19,345 nucleotides of DNA from Acidobacteriota bacterium (GTDB taxonomy: Bacteria > Acidobacteriota > Terriglobia > Terriglobales > Acidobacteriaceae), in NCBI GenBank assembly GCA_021809235.1, contig JAKBAG010000026.1, forward strand, positions 1 to 19,345. Reading direction: 5' to 3'. Position 1 is the first letter of the stretch, and every line of letters begins with the position of its first letter. The position numbers and the translations under genes were made by a program. The notes under the pieces are model-generated. The model saw only the letters and a list, made by a program, of their open reading frames with translations, was not told the DNA's origin and did not search any database. Below are positions 7,016 to 13,690 of this stretch, piece after piece.

Positions 7016-7264
7016 ATGCAGATTTCAGCTTTTCACGCGAAGAATACCCTGGGCGGCCTGCTGGATCGAGCAGAGCAGGGCGAGGAAATCCTGATTACGC
7101 GGCATGGGCGGCCGGTGGCGCGGCTGATGCCGCTGTCGGGCGAGACGAATCGGCCTGCGCCAGAGGCTGCGGCGGCGCGGATTCGCGAACGGGCACGCTC
7201 GATGGCATTGGGCAGGTTCCAGTGGGAAGAATGGAAATCGCTGCGCGATGAGGGGCGGCGTTGA
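7016..7264 (+). CDS. Phd/VapB-family antitoxin
   Basis: 82 residues from ATG 7016, preceded by GAGG with 8-nt spacing; a TTG six codons upstream is less likely. The N-terminal half is the Phd/YefM DNA-binding fold: ISAFHAKNTLGGLLDRAEQGEEILITRHGRPVARLMP. The C-terminal part (about 50-82) is charged and helical (ARIRERARSMALGRFQWEEWKSLRDEGRR), as expected for the segment that wraps around and blocks the toxin. It should neutralise the VapC-type RNase encoded next and repress the shared promoter. Its TGA stop overlaps the TTG start of the toxin, so the toxin is probably made by translational coupling at lower yield, a common feature of such pairs. Confidence 0.88.
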   Translation: MQISAFHAKNTLGGLLDRAEQGEEILITRHGRPVARLMPLSGETNRPAPEAAAARIRERARSMALGRFQWEEWKSLRDEGRR

Positions 7265-7686
7265 GCTTCGTACTGGACTGCTCGGCGACCCTCGCATTTC
7301 TGTTACCGGATGAAATCAGACCAGAGTACGAGGATCTGATTACCCGGATCGTCCGGGAGGGCGCAGTTGCCCCGGGATTGTGGCCGGTGGAGATTACGCA
7401 GACGCTGACGACCGCGATGCGCAGAGGCCGGATCACGGCGGCACAGCGAGCGGAGATGCTAGCCGATCTGATGACACTGCCAATTGTTGTCGAAACTACG
7501 GCCATCGATTGGCGTCGCCTGATCGCCGTTGCCGACCAGTGGAATCTGACGGCGTATGACGCAGCGTATCTGGAGATGGCGGCGCGACGCATGCTTCCGC
7601 TGGCGACACTGGATCGCGAGTTGAGAGAGGCGGCGGGAAAGCTGCATGTGGCGCTGCTGCCGGAGGCAGAGCCAGACTCTCTGTAA
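7261..7686 (+). CDS. vapC: VapC-type PIN-domain ribonuclease toxin
   Basis: 141 residues starting at TTG 7261, overlapping the antitoxin stop. The PIN fold carries all four acidic residues expected at the Mg2+-dependent RNase site: D6 (FVLDCSATLAFLLPDE), E44 (WPVEITQTL), D100 (LTAYDAAYLEMA) and D118 (ATLDRELREAA). Length and layout are normal for the family, so the toxin looks intact and active. Such toxins cleave tRNA, rRNA or mRNA and arrest growth when the labile antitoxin is lost. The stop is followed, in the same frame, by a second PIN fragment. Confidence 0.9.
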   Translation: MSFVLDCSATLAFLLPDEIRPEYEDLITRIVREGAVAPGLWPVEITQTLTTAMRRGRITAAQRAEMLADLMTLPIVVETTAIDWRRLIAVADQWNLTAYDAAYLEMAARRMLPLATLDRELREAAGKLHVALLPEAEPDSL

Positions 7687-7890
7687 ATCCCTTCTCTTTT
7701 TCGCGACGCCTTGAGCCTGACCGGACATTCGTCTTCTGTGGTGGATACGCTGCTGGCGGCCACGGCAATCGAGCATGGCCTTTATCTGGCGACGCGGAAT
7801 GTTGCCCATGTGGCGCAGAGCGGAGCGGTAGTATTCCATCCGTGGAAGGATGATCCGGAGCAGTTTTCTGTGTCGTGGAACCGTAGATAG
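7687..7890 (+). pseudogene. C-terminal half of a second PIN (FitB/VapC-like) toxin, remnant
   Basis: Directly after the vapC stop, and in the same reading frame, 67 codons run open to TAG at 7888. The translation contains VVDTLLAATAIEHGLYLATRNV followed by VVFHPWKDDPEQF. This is the C-terminal signature of FitB-type PIN toxins: a catalytic Asp in xxDxLLAATAxEHxLxLxTRN and a terminal PW. The first half of the domain, including the first Asp and the Glu, is missing, and no antitoxin precedes it. It is therefore most likely debris of a second toxin-antitoxin module. Only weak starts (TTG 7711, GTG 7738 or 7741) are available, and no ribosome-binding site was seen. A stop-codon readthrough fusion with vapC cannot be excluded but nothing supports it. 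Confidence 0.7.
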
Positions 7891-7919
7891 CTTCCTGAAT
7901 CTCGCTCAAAGATAGACAA

Positions 7920-7944
7920 AGGCGCGGCTTTGGCGGCCGCGCCT
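7920..7944. terminator. Bidirectional intrinsic terminator between the toxin block and ino1
   Basis: A perfect 9-bp GC-rich stem, AGGCGCGGC (7920-7928) with GCCGCGCCT (7936-7944), encloses a 7-nt loop. It is followed on the plus strand by the T-rich TCTTTTGTTT. On the minus strand it is followed by TTTGTCTATCTTT. It lies between two convergent units and can end transcription from both sides. Confidence 0.85.
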
Positions 7945-7971
7945 CTTTTGTTTGGGTTGTGCGTCGTGGTC

Positions 7972-9306
7972 TCAGTCGTAGTATTCGAGGCCGAGGTGGG
8001 TGATGAGTTCCTCGCCCATGATGTGGCGCAGGGTGTTTTTGAGCTTCATGGACTGGATGAAGAGATCGTGCTCGGGATAGAGCCCAGGCGCAGTTTGCGG
8101 AGACTTCCAGTAGAAGCTGAGCCACTCCTGCACTCCCAGATTGGCCAGTTGCGGCGTGCGCTGCGCCAGATCAAGGAAGAGTACGAGGTCCAGTGCGATG
8201 GGGGCGGCAAGGATGGAGTCGCGGCAGAGGAAATCAACCTTGATCTGCATCGGGTAGCCAAGCCAGCCGAAGATGTCGATATTGTCCCAGCCCTCTTTGT
8301 TGTCGCCGCGCGGCGGGTAATAGTTGATGCGAACCTTGTGGTAGATGTCCTTGTAGAGATCCGGGTACAGCTCCGGCTGCAGGATGTAGTCGAGGACGCC
8401 GAGCTTGGACTCCTCCTTGGTTTTGAAGGATTCGGGATCGTCAAGCACTTCCCCGTCGCGGTTGCCGAGGATGTTGGTCGAGTACCAGCCGGAGACGCCG
8501 AGCATGCGCGCCTTGAAGGCGGGTGCGAGGACGGTCTTCATGAAAGTCTGGCCGGTTTTGAAGTCCTTGCCGGTGATGGGCGCGTTGTTTTTGCGCGAGA
8601 GTTCGATGGCGGCGGGGAAATCGACGGTGAGGTTGGGCGCGCCGTTGGCGAAGGGAACGCCTTCGCTGAGCGCGGCCCAGGCGTAGATCTGCGACGGCGC
8701 GATGGAAGGGTCGCTCGCGACCAGACCCTGCTCAAAAGCCGCGATGGACTGGTGGACGGCGGTCGGTTCGAGGAAGATTTCCGTGGAGCCGCACCAGATG
8801 ACAACGACGCGATCGACAGTCTTACGGAAGGCGCGAATTTCGGCGCGAACCTGCTCGACGAGGTCCATCTTGTTCTTGCCGGTCTTCACATGCGTGCCGT
8901 TCAGTCGCTTGACGTAGTGCTGGTCAAAGACCGCAGGCATGGGCTTGATCGTTTCCAGGTAGGGCTTCAGCGCGGCCAGAGTCTCATTGTCCAGCACTTT
9001 GGCGTGGGCAGCAGCCTCATAGACGTTGTCCTCGAAGATGTCCCAGCCGGTGAAGACAAGGTCATCGAGGCTGGCGAGCGGAACAAAATCGCGGATGAGC
9101 GGCGTGTTGCCGTCGGTCCGCTTGCCAAGGCGGATGGTCCCCATCTGGGTGAGCGAGCCGATGGGCTTGGCCAGCCCACGGCGAACGGCTTCGACGCCGG
9201 CGATAAAGGTCGTGGCGACGGCACCAAGACCGACAACCATGACGCCGAGTTTGCCTGTGGCAGGTGCGATGGCGGTCTTCTGGCCGCTTTGCTGTTCTGA
9301 AGACAT
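7972..9306 (-). CDS. ino1: Inositol-3-phosphate synthase
   Basis: 444 residues. The NAD+-binding loop GLGAVATTFIAG (26-37) is followed by the conserved internal motifs NGAPNLTVDFPAAIEL, APITGKDFKTGQT and STNILGNRDGEVL. The C-terminal core has KVDFLCRDSILAAPIALDLVLFLDLA. The enzyme converts glucose 6-phosphate to 1D-myo-inositol 3-phosphate through an NAD+-dependent oxidation-aldol-reduction cycle in the cytoplasm. The product feeds inositol phospholipids or inositol-based solutes. Length and motifs resemble the longer form rather than the short actinobacterial type of about 360-370 residues. GGAAGG stands about 11 nt ahead of ATG 9306. It lies 124 bp downstream of dedA on the same strand, with no terminator visible between them, so co-transcription is possible. 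It ends at the shared terminator. Confidence 0.95.
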   Translation of the reverse strand: MSSEQQSGQKTAIAPATGKLGVMVVGLGAVATTFIAGVEAVRRGLAKPIGSLTQMGTIRLGKRTDGNTPLIRDFVPLASLDDLVFTGWDIFEDNVYEAAAHAKVLDNETLAALKPYLETIKPMPAVFDQHYVKRLNGTHVKTGKNKMDLVEQVRAEIRAFRKTVDRVVVIWCGSTEIFLEPTAVHQSIAAFEQGLVASDPSIAPSQIYAWAALSEGVPFANGAPNLTVDFPAAIELSRKNNAPITGKDFKTGQTFMKTVLAPAFKARMLGVSGWYSTNILGNRDGEVLDDPESFKTKEESKLGVLDYILQPELYPDLYKDIYHKVRINYYPPRGDNKEGWDNIDIFGWLGYPMQIKVDFLCRDSILAAPIALDLVLFLDLAQRTPQLANLGVQEWLSFYWKSPQTAPGLYPEHDLFIQSMKLKNTLRHIMGEELITHLGLEYYD

Positions 9307-9430
9307 GCTGATTGTGACCTTCCCTTCTAGGATGAAGCGCGGCGCAGAGGCTGCCGCGAAGGTTGAGCACGCAGGCCGGGAGGCTGAGGGTTCCGTTCAG
9401 CAAGCCGACCAGCGGAGTGTTCGCAATGCG

Positions 9431-10090
9431 TCAGGCTACGGGAGCGCTTTTTGCGCGTCTCCAGTGCGTCCAGACAAACCAGAATACTGCGGCCACCAGT
9501 GCCAGTTCCACCACCAGGTGGAAACGGTGAAAGGCCGCGTGAAAGGCCGGGTCCGAATTCCAGTGGTCGCCAAGCTGCTTGCCCACAAAGGCAAGCGCGA
9601 AGCACCAGGGCCAGGAGCCGACGAAGGTGTAGAGATGGAATTTGCCCTGTCGCATACGAGCAATGCCGGCAGGAAAGGCGATAAAGGTGCGTACAACGGG
9701 AAGCAGACGTCCCAAAAGAACCGTGATTGCTCCCCATCGCTGGAAAAAGGCCGTCATGCGATCCAGATCATGAGGGCTGAAGAAAACAAACCGGCCGTAC
9801 CGCATGACCAGCGGACGACCACCCCAGGCGCCAATGGCATAGGCCACGATGGAGCCGAGATTGCAGCCAATGGCACCTGCGGTGGCCACCAGCAGCAAAC
9901 CTGCAAGGGAATTTCCGCCTCCGAAGCGGGCCGTGGAAACCAGATAGCCGGCAAAGGGTAGTATCACTTCCGAAGGCAGCGGGATGCAGGCGGACTCAAC
10001 CGCCATGAGCAGGACAACGCCCGCATAGCCAGTCACCGAGATGGTAGTAACGACGAGATGCACCAGACTGGCAAGAATCTGTTCGGACAC
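9431..10090 (-). CDS. DedA-family integral membrane protein
   Basis: 219 residues from GTG 10090 (SEQILASLVHLV...). An ATG-initiated extension to 10282 is open but would run across the hemQ start and lacks family similarity. The DedA (SNARE-associated) signature is present: VESACIPLPSEVILPFAGYLV in the first re-entrant hairpin with its acidic residues, and GRLLPVVRTFIAFPAGIARM, the G-R-x3-P-x2-R motif of the second. The C-terminal part has two more hydrophobic segments (FVGSWPWCFALAFVGKQL; VVELALVAAVFWFVW). Members act in the inner membrane in lipid and undecaprenyl-phosphate translocation and proton-dependent envelope homeostasis. TATACT lies 9 nt before the GTG, suggesting an almost leaderless mRNA; no Shine-Dalgarno sequence is seen. 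Downstream ino1 suggests a lipid-related unit. Confidence 0.88.
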   Translation of the reverse strand: MSEQILASLVHLVVTTISVTGYAGVVLLMAVESACIPLPSEVILPFAGYLVSTARFGGGNSLAGLLLVATAGAIGCNLGSIVAYAIGAWGGRPLVMRYGRFVFFSPHDLDRMTAFFQRWGAITVLLGRLLPVVRTFIAFPAGIARMRQGKFHLYTFVGSWPWCFALAFVGKQLGDHWNSDPAFHAAFHRFHLVVELALVAAVFWFVWTHWRRAKSAPVA

Positions 10091-10099
10091 AATACACTC

Positions 10100-10105
10100 A
10101 GTATA
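10100..10105 (-). promoter_or_regulatory. Candidate -10 box (TATACT) of dedA
   Basis: On the minus strand TATACTGA begins at 10105, and the hexamer ends 9 nt before GTG 10090, so the predicted mRNA has only about 2-3 untranslated nucleotides. The -35 region at 16-18 bp is poor. The hexamer-to-start spacing equals that at the phosphatase gene. Confidence 0.4.
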
Positions 10106-10191
10106 AAGGTTCGCTGACGCCCCCTTGGCATATGGGTCAAACCGGAGCAAGCGAATCGATTGCCTGAGTTGCAAGCCGAAAGGAAGTCCCT

Positions 10192-11019
10192 GTGCCTGAG
10201 AATCCGCCTGTACCGCTGACATTGGAAGGCGCGAGCATGCTGCATCAGATGTATCGCATGAACTGGAAGGCATGGCGCGCATTGAGCGAAGCCGAACGTC
10301 AGCGTATCGGCAGCGCCGCAGCCCAGGGGCTGATGCAGATGGTCACGCCTGCGCAAAAGGGCGACGCCACAGTTGTTTACTCCATGCTGGGACACAAGGG
10401 TGACCTGATGCTGGTGCATCTGCGGCAAAGCGTGGAGGAGTTGAACCGGGTGGAATTGGCGCTTGCGCAGTTGGAGTTACACGACTATCTGGAGTTGCGC
10501 CATTCCTACCTGTCTGTGGTGGAACTGGGCCTCTATGAATCTTCCGCAAAGACCTATGGAGCGCTGGCGGCTCAGGACGTGGCACCGTTTACGCCGGAAT
10601 GGACAAAGTCCATTGAAGAGACCCGCGCCCGACAGGCACATGCCATGGCTTCGCGGCTCTACCCGGCAATTCCCGAGACAAAATACATCTGTTTCTATCC
10701 GATGGACCGGAAGCGCGGTGAGGAAGTGAACTGGTATACCGAGTCCATGGCCGACCGCCAGCGCATGATGCATGAGCACGGAATGATCGGACGGCGCTAT
10801 GCCGACGAAGTGAAGCAGATTATCTCCGGCTCCATTGGACTGGACGACTGGGAGTGGGGTGTGGACCTGTTTGCCCAGGACCCGGTGGTCTTTAAGAAGC
10901 TGATCTACGAGATGCGCTTCGATGAGGTAAGTGCCAAGTTTGGCCTCTTCGGCGCATTCTATGTCGGAGTGCATCTGCCGGTGGAGCGACTGGGCGCATG
11001 GCTGAGCGGAACGCTGTAA
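10192..11019 (+). CDS. hemQ: Chlorite-dismutase-family heme protein, probable coproheme decarboxylase (HemQ/ChdC)
   Basis: 275 residues from GTG 10192, which has AGGA (10181-10184) 7 nt upstream. The C-terminal half fits the HemQ clade: ICFYPMDRKRGEEVNWY with the catalytic-type Tyr (Y169), and MMHEHGMIGRRY with the proximal heme His (most likely H196). SGSIGLDDWEWGVDLFAQD and YEMRFDEVSAKFGLFGAFYVG follow. HemQ removes two propionate carboxyls of coproheme III using H2O2 to give heme b, the last step of the coproporphyrin-dependent pathway. The YPM motif reads Y-P-M-D-R-K-R, where Lys is usual in Firmicutes at the fifth position. True chlorite dismutases have an active-site Arg in a different context; that assignment is less likely. 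Close to hemA-hemC-hemD, though on the opposite strand. Its end overlaps nth by 22 nt. Confidence 0.87.
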   Translation: MPENPPVPLTLEGASMLHQMYRMNWKAWRALSEAERQRIGSAAAQGLMQMVTPAQKGDATVVYSMLGHKGDLMLVHLRQSVEELNRVELALAQLELHDYLELRHSYLSVVELGLYESSAKTYGALAAQDVAPFTPEWTKSIEETRARQAHAMASRLYPAIPETKYICFYPMDRKRGEEVNWYTESMADRQRMMHEHGMIGRRYADEVKQIISGSIGLDDWEWGVDLFAQDPVVFKKLIYEMRFDEVSAKFGLFGAFYVGVHLPVERLGAWLSGTL

Positions 11020-11903
11020 AGCCCGGAAAGCCCGCCAGGCCCCAGCGACCATCCAGGCTGCTACCGCCAGCCCAGCCTTGCGCTGTCTCGGAACGACAAG
11101 CAGGTAAGACTGCAGCGGCGGGCTCTGCGACGGAAAGCCGCGGCAAAATTCAGTCCAAATCCAAGCTGAAATCCGAGGCCAGGTCCAGCACGGGAACAAA
11201 ACGCCGGACGGTGGCAGGCGGACGACAACGTGCTTCTCTGGCTCCGGAGCGCGTGGCGGAGCTGCTGCGACGGCTGCATGCTGCGTATGGCGAAGCTCAG
11301 TGCGCACTGGACCATAGCTCCGCATGGGAGCTTCTGGTGGCGACCATTCTCTCTGCGCAGTGCACGGATGCGCGCGTGAACCAGGTGACGCCGAGGCTCT
11401 TTGCCGAGTATCCAACGCCGCAGGCAATGGCAGCCGCACCCATCGAGGCCCTGGAGTCGCTGATCCGCACGACGGGGTTCTATCACAACAAGGCAAAATC
11501 CATACAGGGTGCGGGTCGGGTGATCAGCCGGGATTTTGGCGGACGCGTTCCGCAGACCATGGAAGAGTTGCTCACTGTGCCCGGGGCTGCGCGAAAGACC
11601 GCCAACGTGGTGCTGGGGGTTGCCTTTGGCAAGGCTGAGGGCGTGGTGGTGGATACGCATGTCTTCCGCATTGCCCGCAGACTGGGACTGGCCCGCGGCG
11701 AAACTCCGCAAAAAGTGGAGCAGGAGCTGATGAAGGTGATTCCACGCGAGCGCTGGATCGGGTTTTCCCATGAGCTGATTCATCACGGACGCGCCGTATG
11801 CGTGGCACGCAGGCCCAGATGCGCGGACTGCCTGCTGGAAAAACTCTGCTCGGCTCCGGATAAAAGCTGGCACTCGGACGAGATGAAGTCCGCAAAGAAC
11901 TGA
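10998..11903 (+). CDS. nth: Endonuclease III (DNA glycosylase/AP lyase)
   Basis: 301 residues if ATG 10998 is used. The enzyme domain starts near residue 82 (APERVAELLRRL). It includes ILSAQCTDARVN, the helix-hairpin-helix VPGAARKTANVVLG with the catalytic Lys (K200), and VVDTHVFRIARRLG with the catalytic Asp (D219). The iron-sulfur site C268-x6-C275-x2-C278-x5-C284 is complete. It removes oxidised pyrimidines and cleaves the abasic strand in base-excision repair. Residues 1-80 form a basic, Lys/Arg/Ser-rich extension absent from E. coli Nth (211 residues). The hairpin reads G-A-A where E. coli has G-V-G. GTG codons at 11211 or 11253 are alternative starts giving family-typical lengths. The 22-nt overlap with hemQ suggests co-transcription. 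Confidence 0.92.
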   Translation: MAERNAVKPGKPARPQRPSRLLPPAQPCAVSERQAGKTAAAGSATESRGKIQSKSKLKSEARSSTGTKRRTVAGGRQRASLAPERVAELLRRLHAAYGEAQCALDHSSAWELLVATILSAQCTDARVNQVTPRLFAEYPTPQAMAAAPIEALESLIRTTGFYHNKAKSIQGAGRVISRDFGGRVPQTMEELLTVPGAARKTANVVLGVAFGKAEGVVVDTHVFRIARRLGLARGETPQKVEQELMKVIPRERWIGFSHELIHHGRAVCVARRPRCADCLLEKLCSAPDKSWHSDEMKSAKN

Positions 11904-11904
11904 A

Positions 11905-11942
11905 CGGCAGCAAACGCCTTATGCCGGGGATCACAGAGCCCC
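11905..11942. terminator. Possible weak hairpin between convergent nth and hemD
   Basis: The 39-bp gap between two convergent stops can form CGGCA/TGCCG (11905-11909 with 11922-11926) or GGGG/CCCC (11926-11929 with 11939-11942, 9-nt loop). No real T-tract follows on either strand, so termination here would be inefficient or factor-dependent. Confidence 0.25.
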
Positions 11943-12773
11943 TTATCGAGCAGTAAAGATCGACTTCACTGCAGCCAGCAGCGCTGGGATGTCGGCGCTT
12001 TCAGCTTCTGCCGCCGGTGACCAGTTGTGCTGGAGCAGCGAAGCGGTCGTGATCGGCCCAATCGAAATCGCGGGAAGCCGACGCAGGGGAAATTCGATAC
12101 CTGCCGCAGCCGCCAGAGCTGCCAGATGCGTGACACTCGAGGAACTGGTGAAGGTGGCCGCATCCATTCCCTGCTCCACTGCCCGGGCAAGTAACGGGAT
12201 GGAAGACTCCGGGACCACATTCCGATAGGCCTCTGCCAGCACCACCGTAGCACCGGCAGCGCGCAGGCTGTCTGGCAGAATATCGCGGGCAGTTGCAGCA
12301 CGAACCAGCAGCACTCGACGACCAGGGATATGCGGAACAAGTGCCGCGGCAAGCGACTCTCCTACAGCCTGCTCCGGCACCAGGGACACGGAAAATCCCG
12401 CCCGGCGCGCGGCCGCGGCTGTGGCCTTTCCGATGGCAGCAATGGCTGGAAACCCGCTCGTGTGGCTGGCTGGCAGCGGCAAGCCCAGCGCTGCGGCACG
12501 CGCGACCATGGCATGAACGGCATTGGCACTGGTCAGCAGCAGCCAATCGAATGCAGGCTGGGAGGAAGCAGCCGGCAAAGGAGTCGTTCCGGGGGAAGCT
12601 AGTTCGACGAGTGCGGCATCGAGCGAGGCAAAATCCTGCGGAGGAGCAATGTCCAGTACCGGGACTTCCACCGGGATGGCATCGTGCTCGCGCAGCAGGC
12701 GGACAAGCTCTCCGGCCTGGTGCGGCGCACGCGTGACGAGGATGCGACGCCCGGCGAGAGGGGCTGCCGTCAC
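11943..12773 (-). CDS. hemD: Uroporphyrinogen-III synthase
   Basis: 276 residues from GTG 12773, overlapping the hemC stop (GTGA). The two-lobed HemD fold is recognisable: an N-terminal lobe with GRRILVTRAPHQAGELVRLL and DWLLLTSANAVHAM, then AIGKATAAAARRAGF. The second lobe has GRRVLLVRAATARDILPDSLRAAGATV, the YRNVVP strand, and FTSSSSVTHL, followed by ISIGPITTASL. HemD sequences are weakly conserved, so the place after hemC is important support. It closes and inverts ring D of hydroxymethylbilane to give uroporphyrinogen III, the branch point for heme, siroheme and cobalamin. It is the last gene of the operon, and hemB is not present in the window. Confidence 0.93.
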   Translation of the reverse strand: MTAAPLAGRRILVTRAPHQAGELVRLLREHDAIPVEVPVLDIAPPQDFASLDAALVELASPGTTPLPAASSQPAFDWLLLTSANAVHAMVARAAALGLPLPASHTSGFPAIAAIGKATAAAARRAGFSVSLVPEQAVGESLAAALVPHIPGRRVLLVRAATARDILPDSLRAAGATVVLAEAYRNVVPESSIPLLARAVEQGMDAATFTSSSSVTHLAALAAAAGIEFPLRRLPAISIGPITTASLLQHNWSPAAEAESADIPALLAAVKSIFTAR

Positions 12774-13690
12774 GACTGCGACGCTCCCATGCGGGTGGAT
12801 TGCGCAAGCAGGGAGGCCGCACCCTGTGCAAGCAGTTCGCCGGAAACTGCCTCGCCTAAGACAAGTGGATCCGTGCCTGTGGATGCGGCACGCAGGAGTG
12901 GGTGGCCGCTGGGATCAGCAACCACGGCCAGAATCTGCCAGCTCTCCGGAGAATGCCGACGGCAATGGACTCCAACCGGGACCTGACAGCCTCCGCCCAA
13001 CGCAGCCAGTGCCGTCCGTTCTGCCGTGATGGCAAAGCGCGTATCCGGATCATCGAGAAAGGTCAGAGCTTTGAGCGTGGTGGCGTCGTCGGCGCGGACT
13101 TCGAGGGCAAGCGAACCCTGACCGGCTGCCGGACAGAGCAGCATGGGATCGATTCTCTCGCGCAGCCACTCGGTCTTCTCCAGTCGATCCAGTCCGGCTG
13201 CAGCCAGCAGAATGGCGTCCACCTGCCCTTCCGCCAGCTTGCGAAGTCGGGTGTCCACATTGCCGCGAAACTCCACCATGGCAAGATCGGGGCGCAGGGC
13301 GCGCAACTGGGCACTGCGGCGTAGACTGCTGGTGCCGATGCGCGCACCGGCCGGGAGTTCACGCAGAGAGTGGTGATGGACAGAAACAAGCACATCGCGC
13401 GGGTCCACCCGAGGCGGCGTCGCCGCGAGCAGGAAACCCTCCGGCAGGGTTGTTGGCAGATCTTTCAGGCTATGTACGGCCAGATCAATCCTACCCTCGG
13501 CAAGAGCCTGCTCAATCTCAAGCGTAAACATGCCCTTGGTGCCAACTTCCGCGAAGGTGACCTCCTGCAGTCGATCCCCCGTGGTGCGAATAACCTCAAT
13601 GGAAACCGAATGACCGGCAGTGCGTAGACAGTCGGCAATGTGATGCGCCTGCCAAAGCGCAAGCTGGGAACCACGTGTTCCAATACGCAT
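12770..13690 (-). CDS. hemC: Hydroxymethylbilane synthase (porphobilinogen deaminase)
   Basis: 306 residues, normal length. N-terminal IGTRGSQLALWQAHHI, VIRTTGDR and GMFTLEIEQALAEGRIDLAVHSLKDLPT (catalytic Asp D77) are canonical. So are IGTSSLRRSAQL and VEFRGNVDTRLRKL, the substrate-binding arginines. AALGGGCQVPVGVHC carries the cysteine (C235) that anchors the dipyrromethane cofactor. It polymerises four porphobilinogen units into hydroxymethylbilane in the cytoplasm. ATG 13690 shares one base with the hemA stop (TGATG), and the stop overlaps hemD, so the operon is translationally coupled on both sides. Confidence 0.97.
   Translation of the reverse strand: MRIGTRGSQLALWQAHHIADCLRTAGHSVSIEVIRTTGDRLQEVTFAEVGTKGMFTLEIEQALAEGRIDLAVHSLKDLPTTLPEGFLLAATPPRVDPRDVLVSVHHHSLRELPAGARIGTSSLRRSAQLRALRPDLAMVEFRGNVDTRLRKLAEGQVDAILLAAAGLDRLEKTEWLRERIDPMLLCPAAGQGSLALEVRADDATTLKALTFLDDPDTRFAITAERTALAALGGGCQVPVGVHCRRHSPESWQILAVVADPSGHPLLRAASTGTDPLVLGEAVSGELLAQGAASLLAQSTRMGASQS

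Noticed and set aside
7930..9300. A long plus-strand open frame (456 codons) opposite inositol-3-phosphate synthase
   Set aside because: It is a shadow of the strongly biased third-codon positions of ino1; the translation is rich in Val/Asp/Gly/Arg without any domain pattern, and the minus-strand gene is certain.
9307..9430. GGAACC in the dedA-ino1 gap as an ECF-type -35 element
   Set aside because: No matching -10 at the usual 15-17 bp; the match is too short to support.
10091..10282. Extending DedA upstream to ATG 10282
   Set aside because: The extra 64 residues cross the hemQ start and its ribosome-binding site and look unlike DedA; the GTG at 10090 begins the normal family length.
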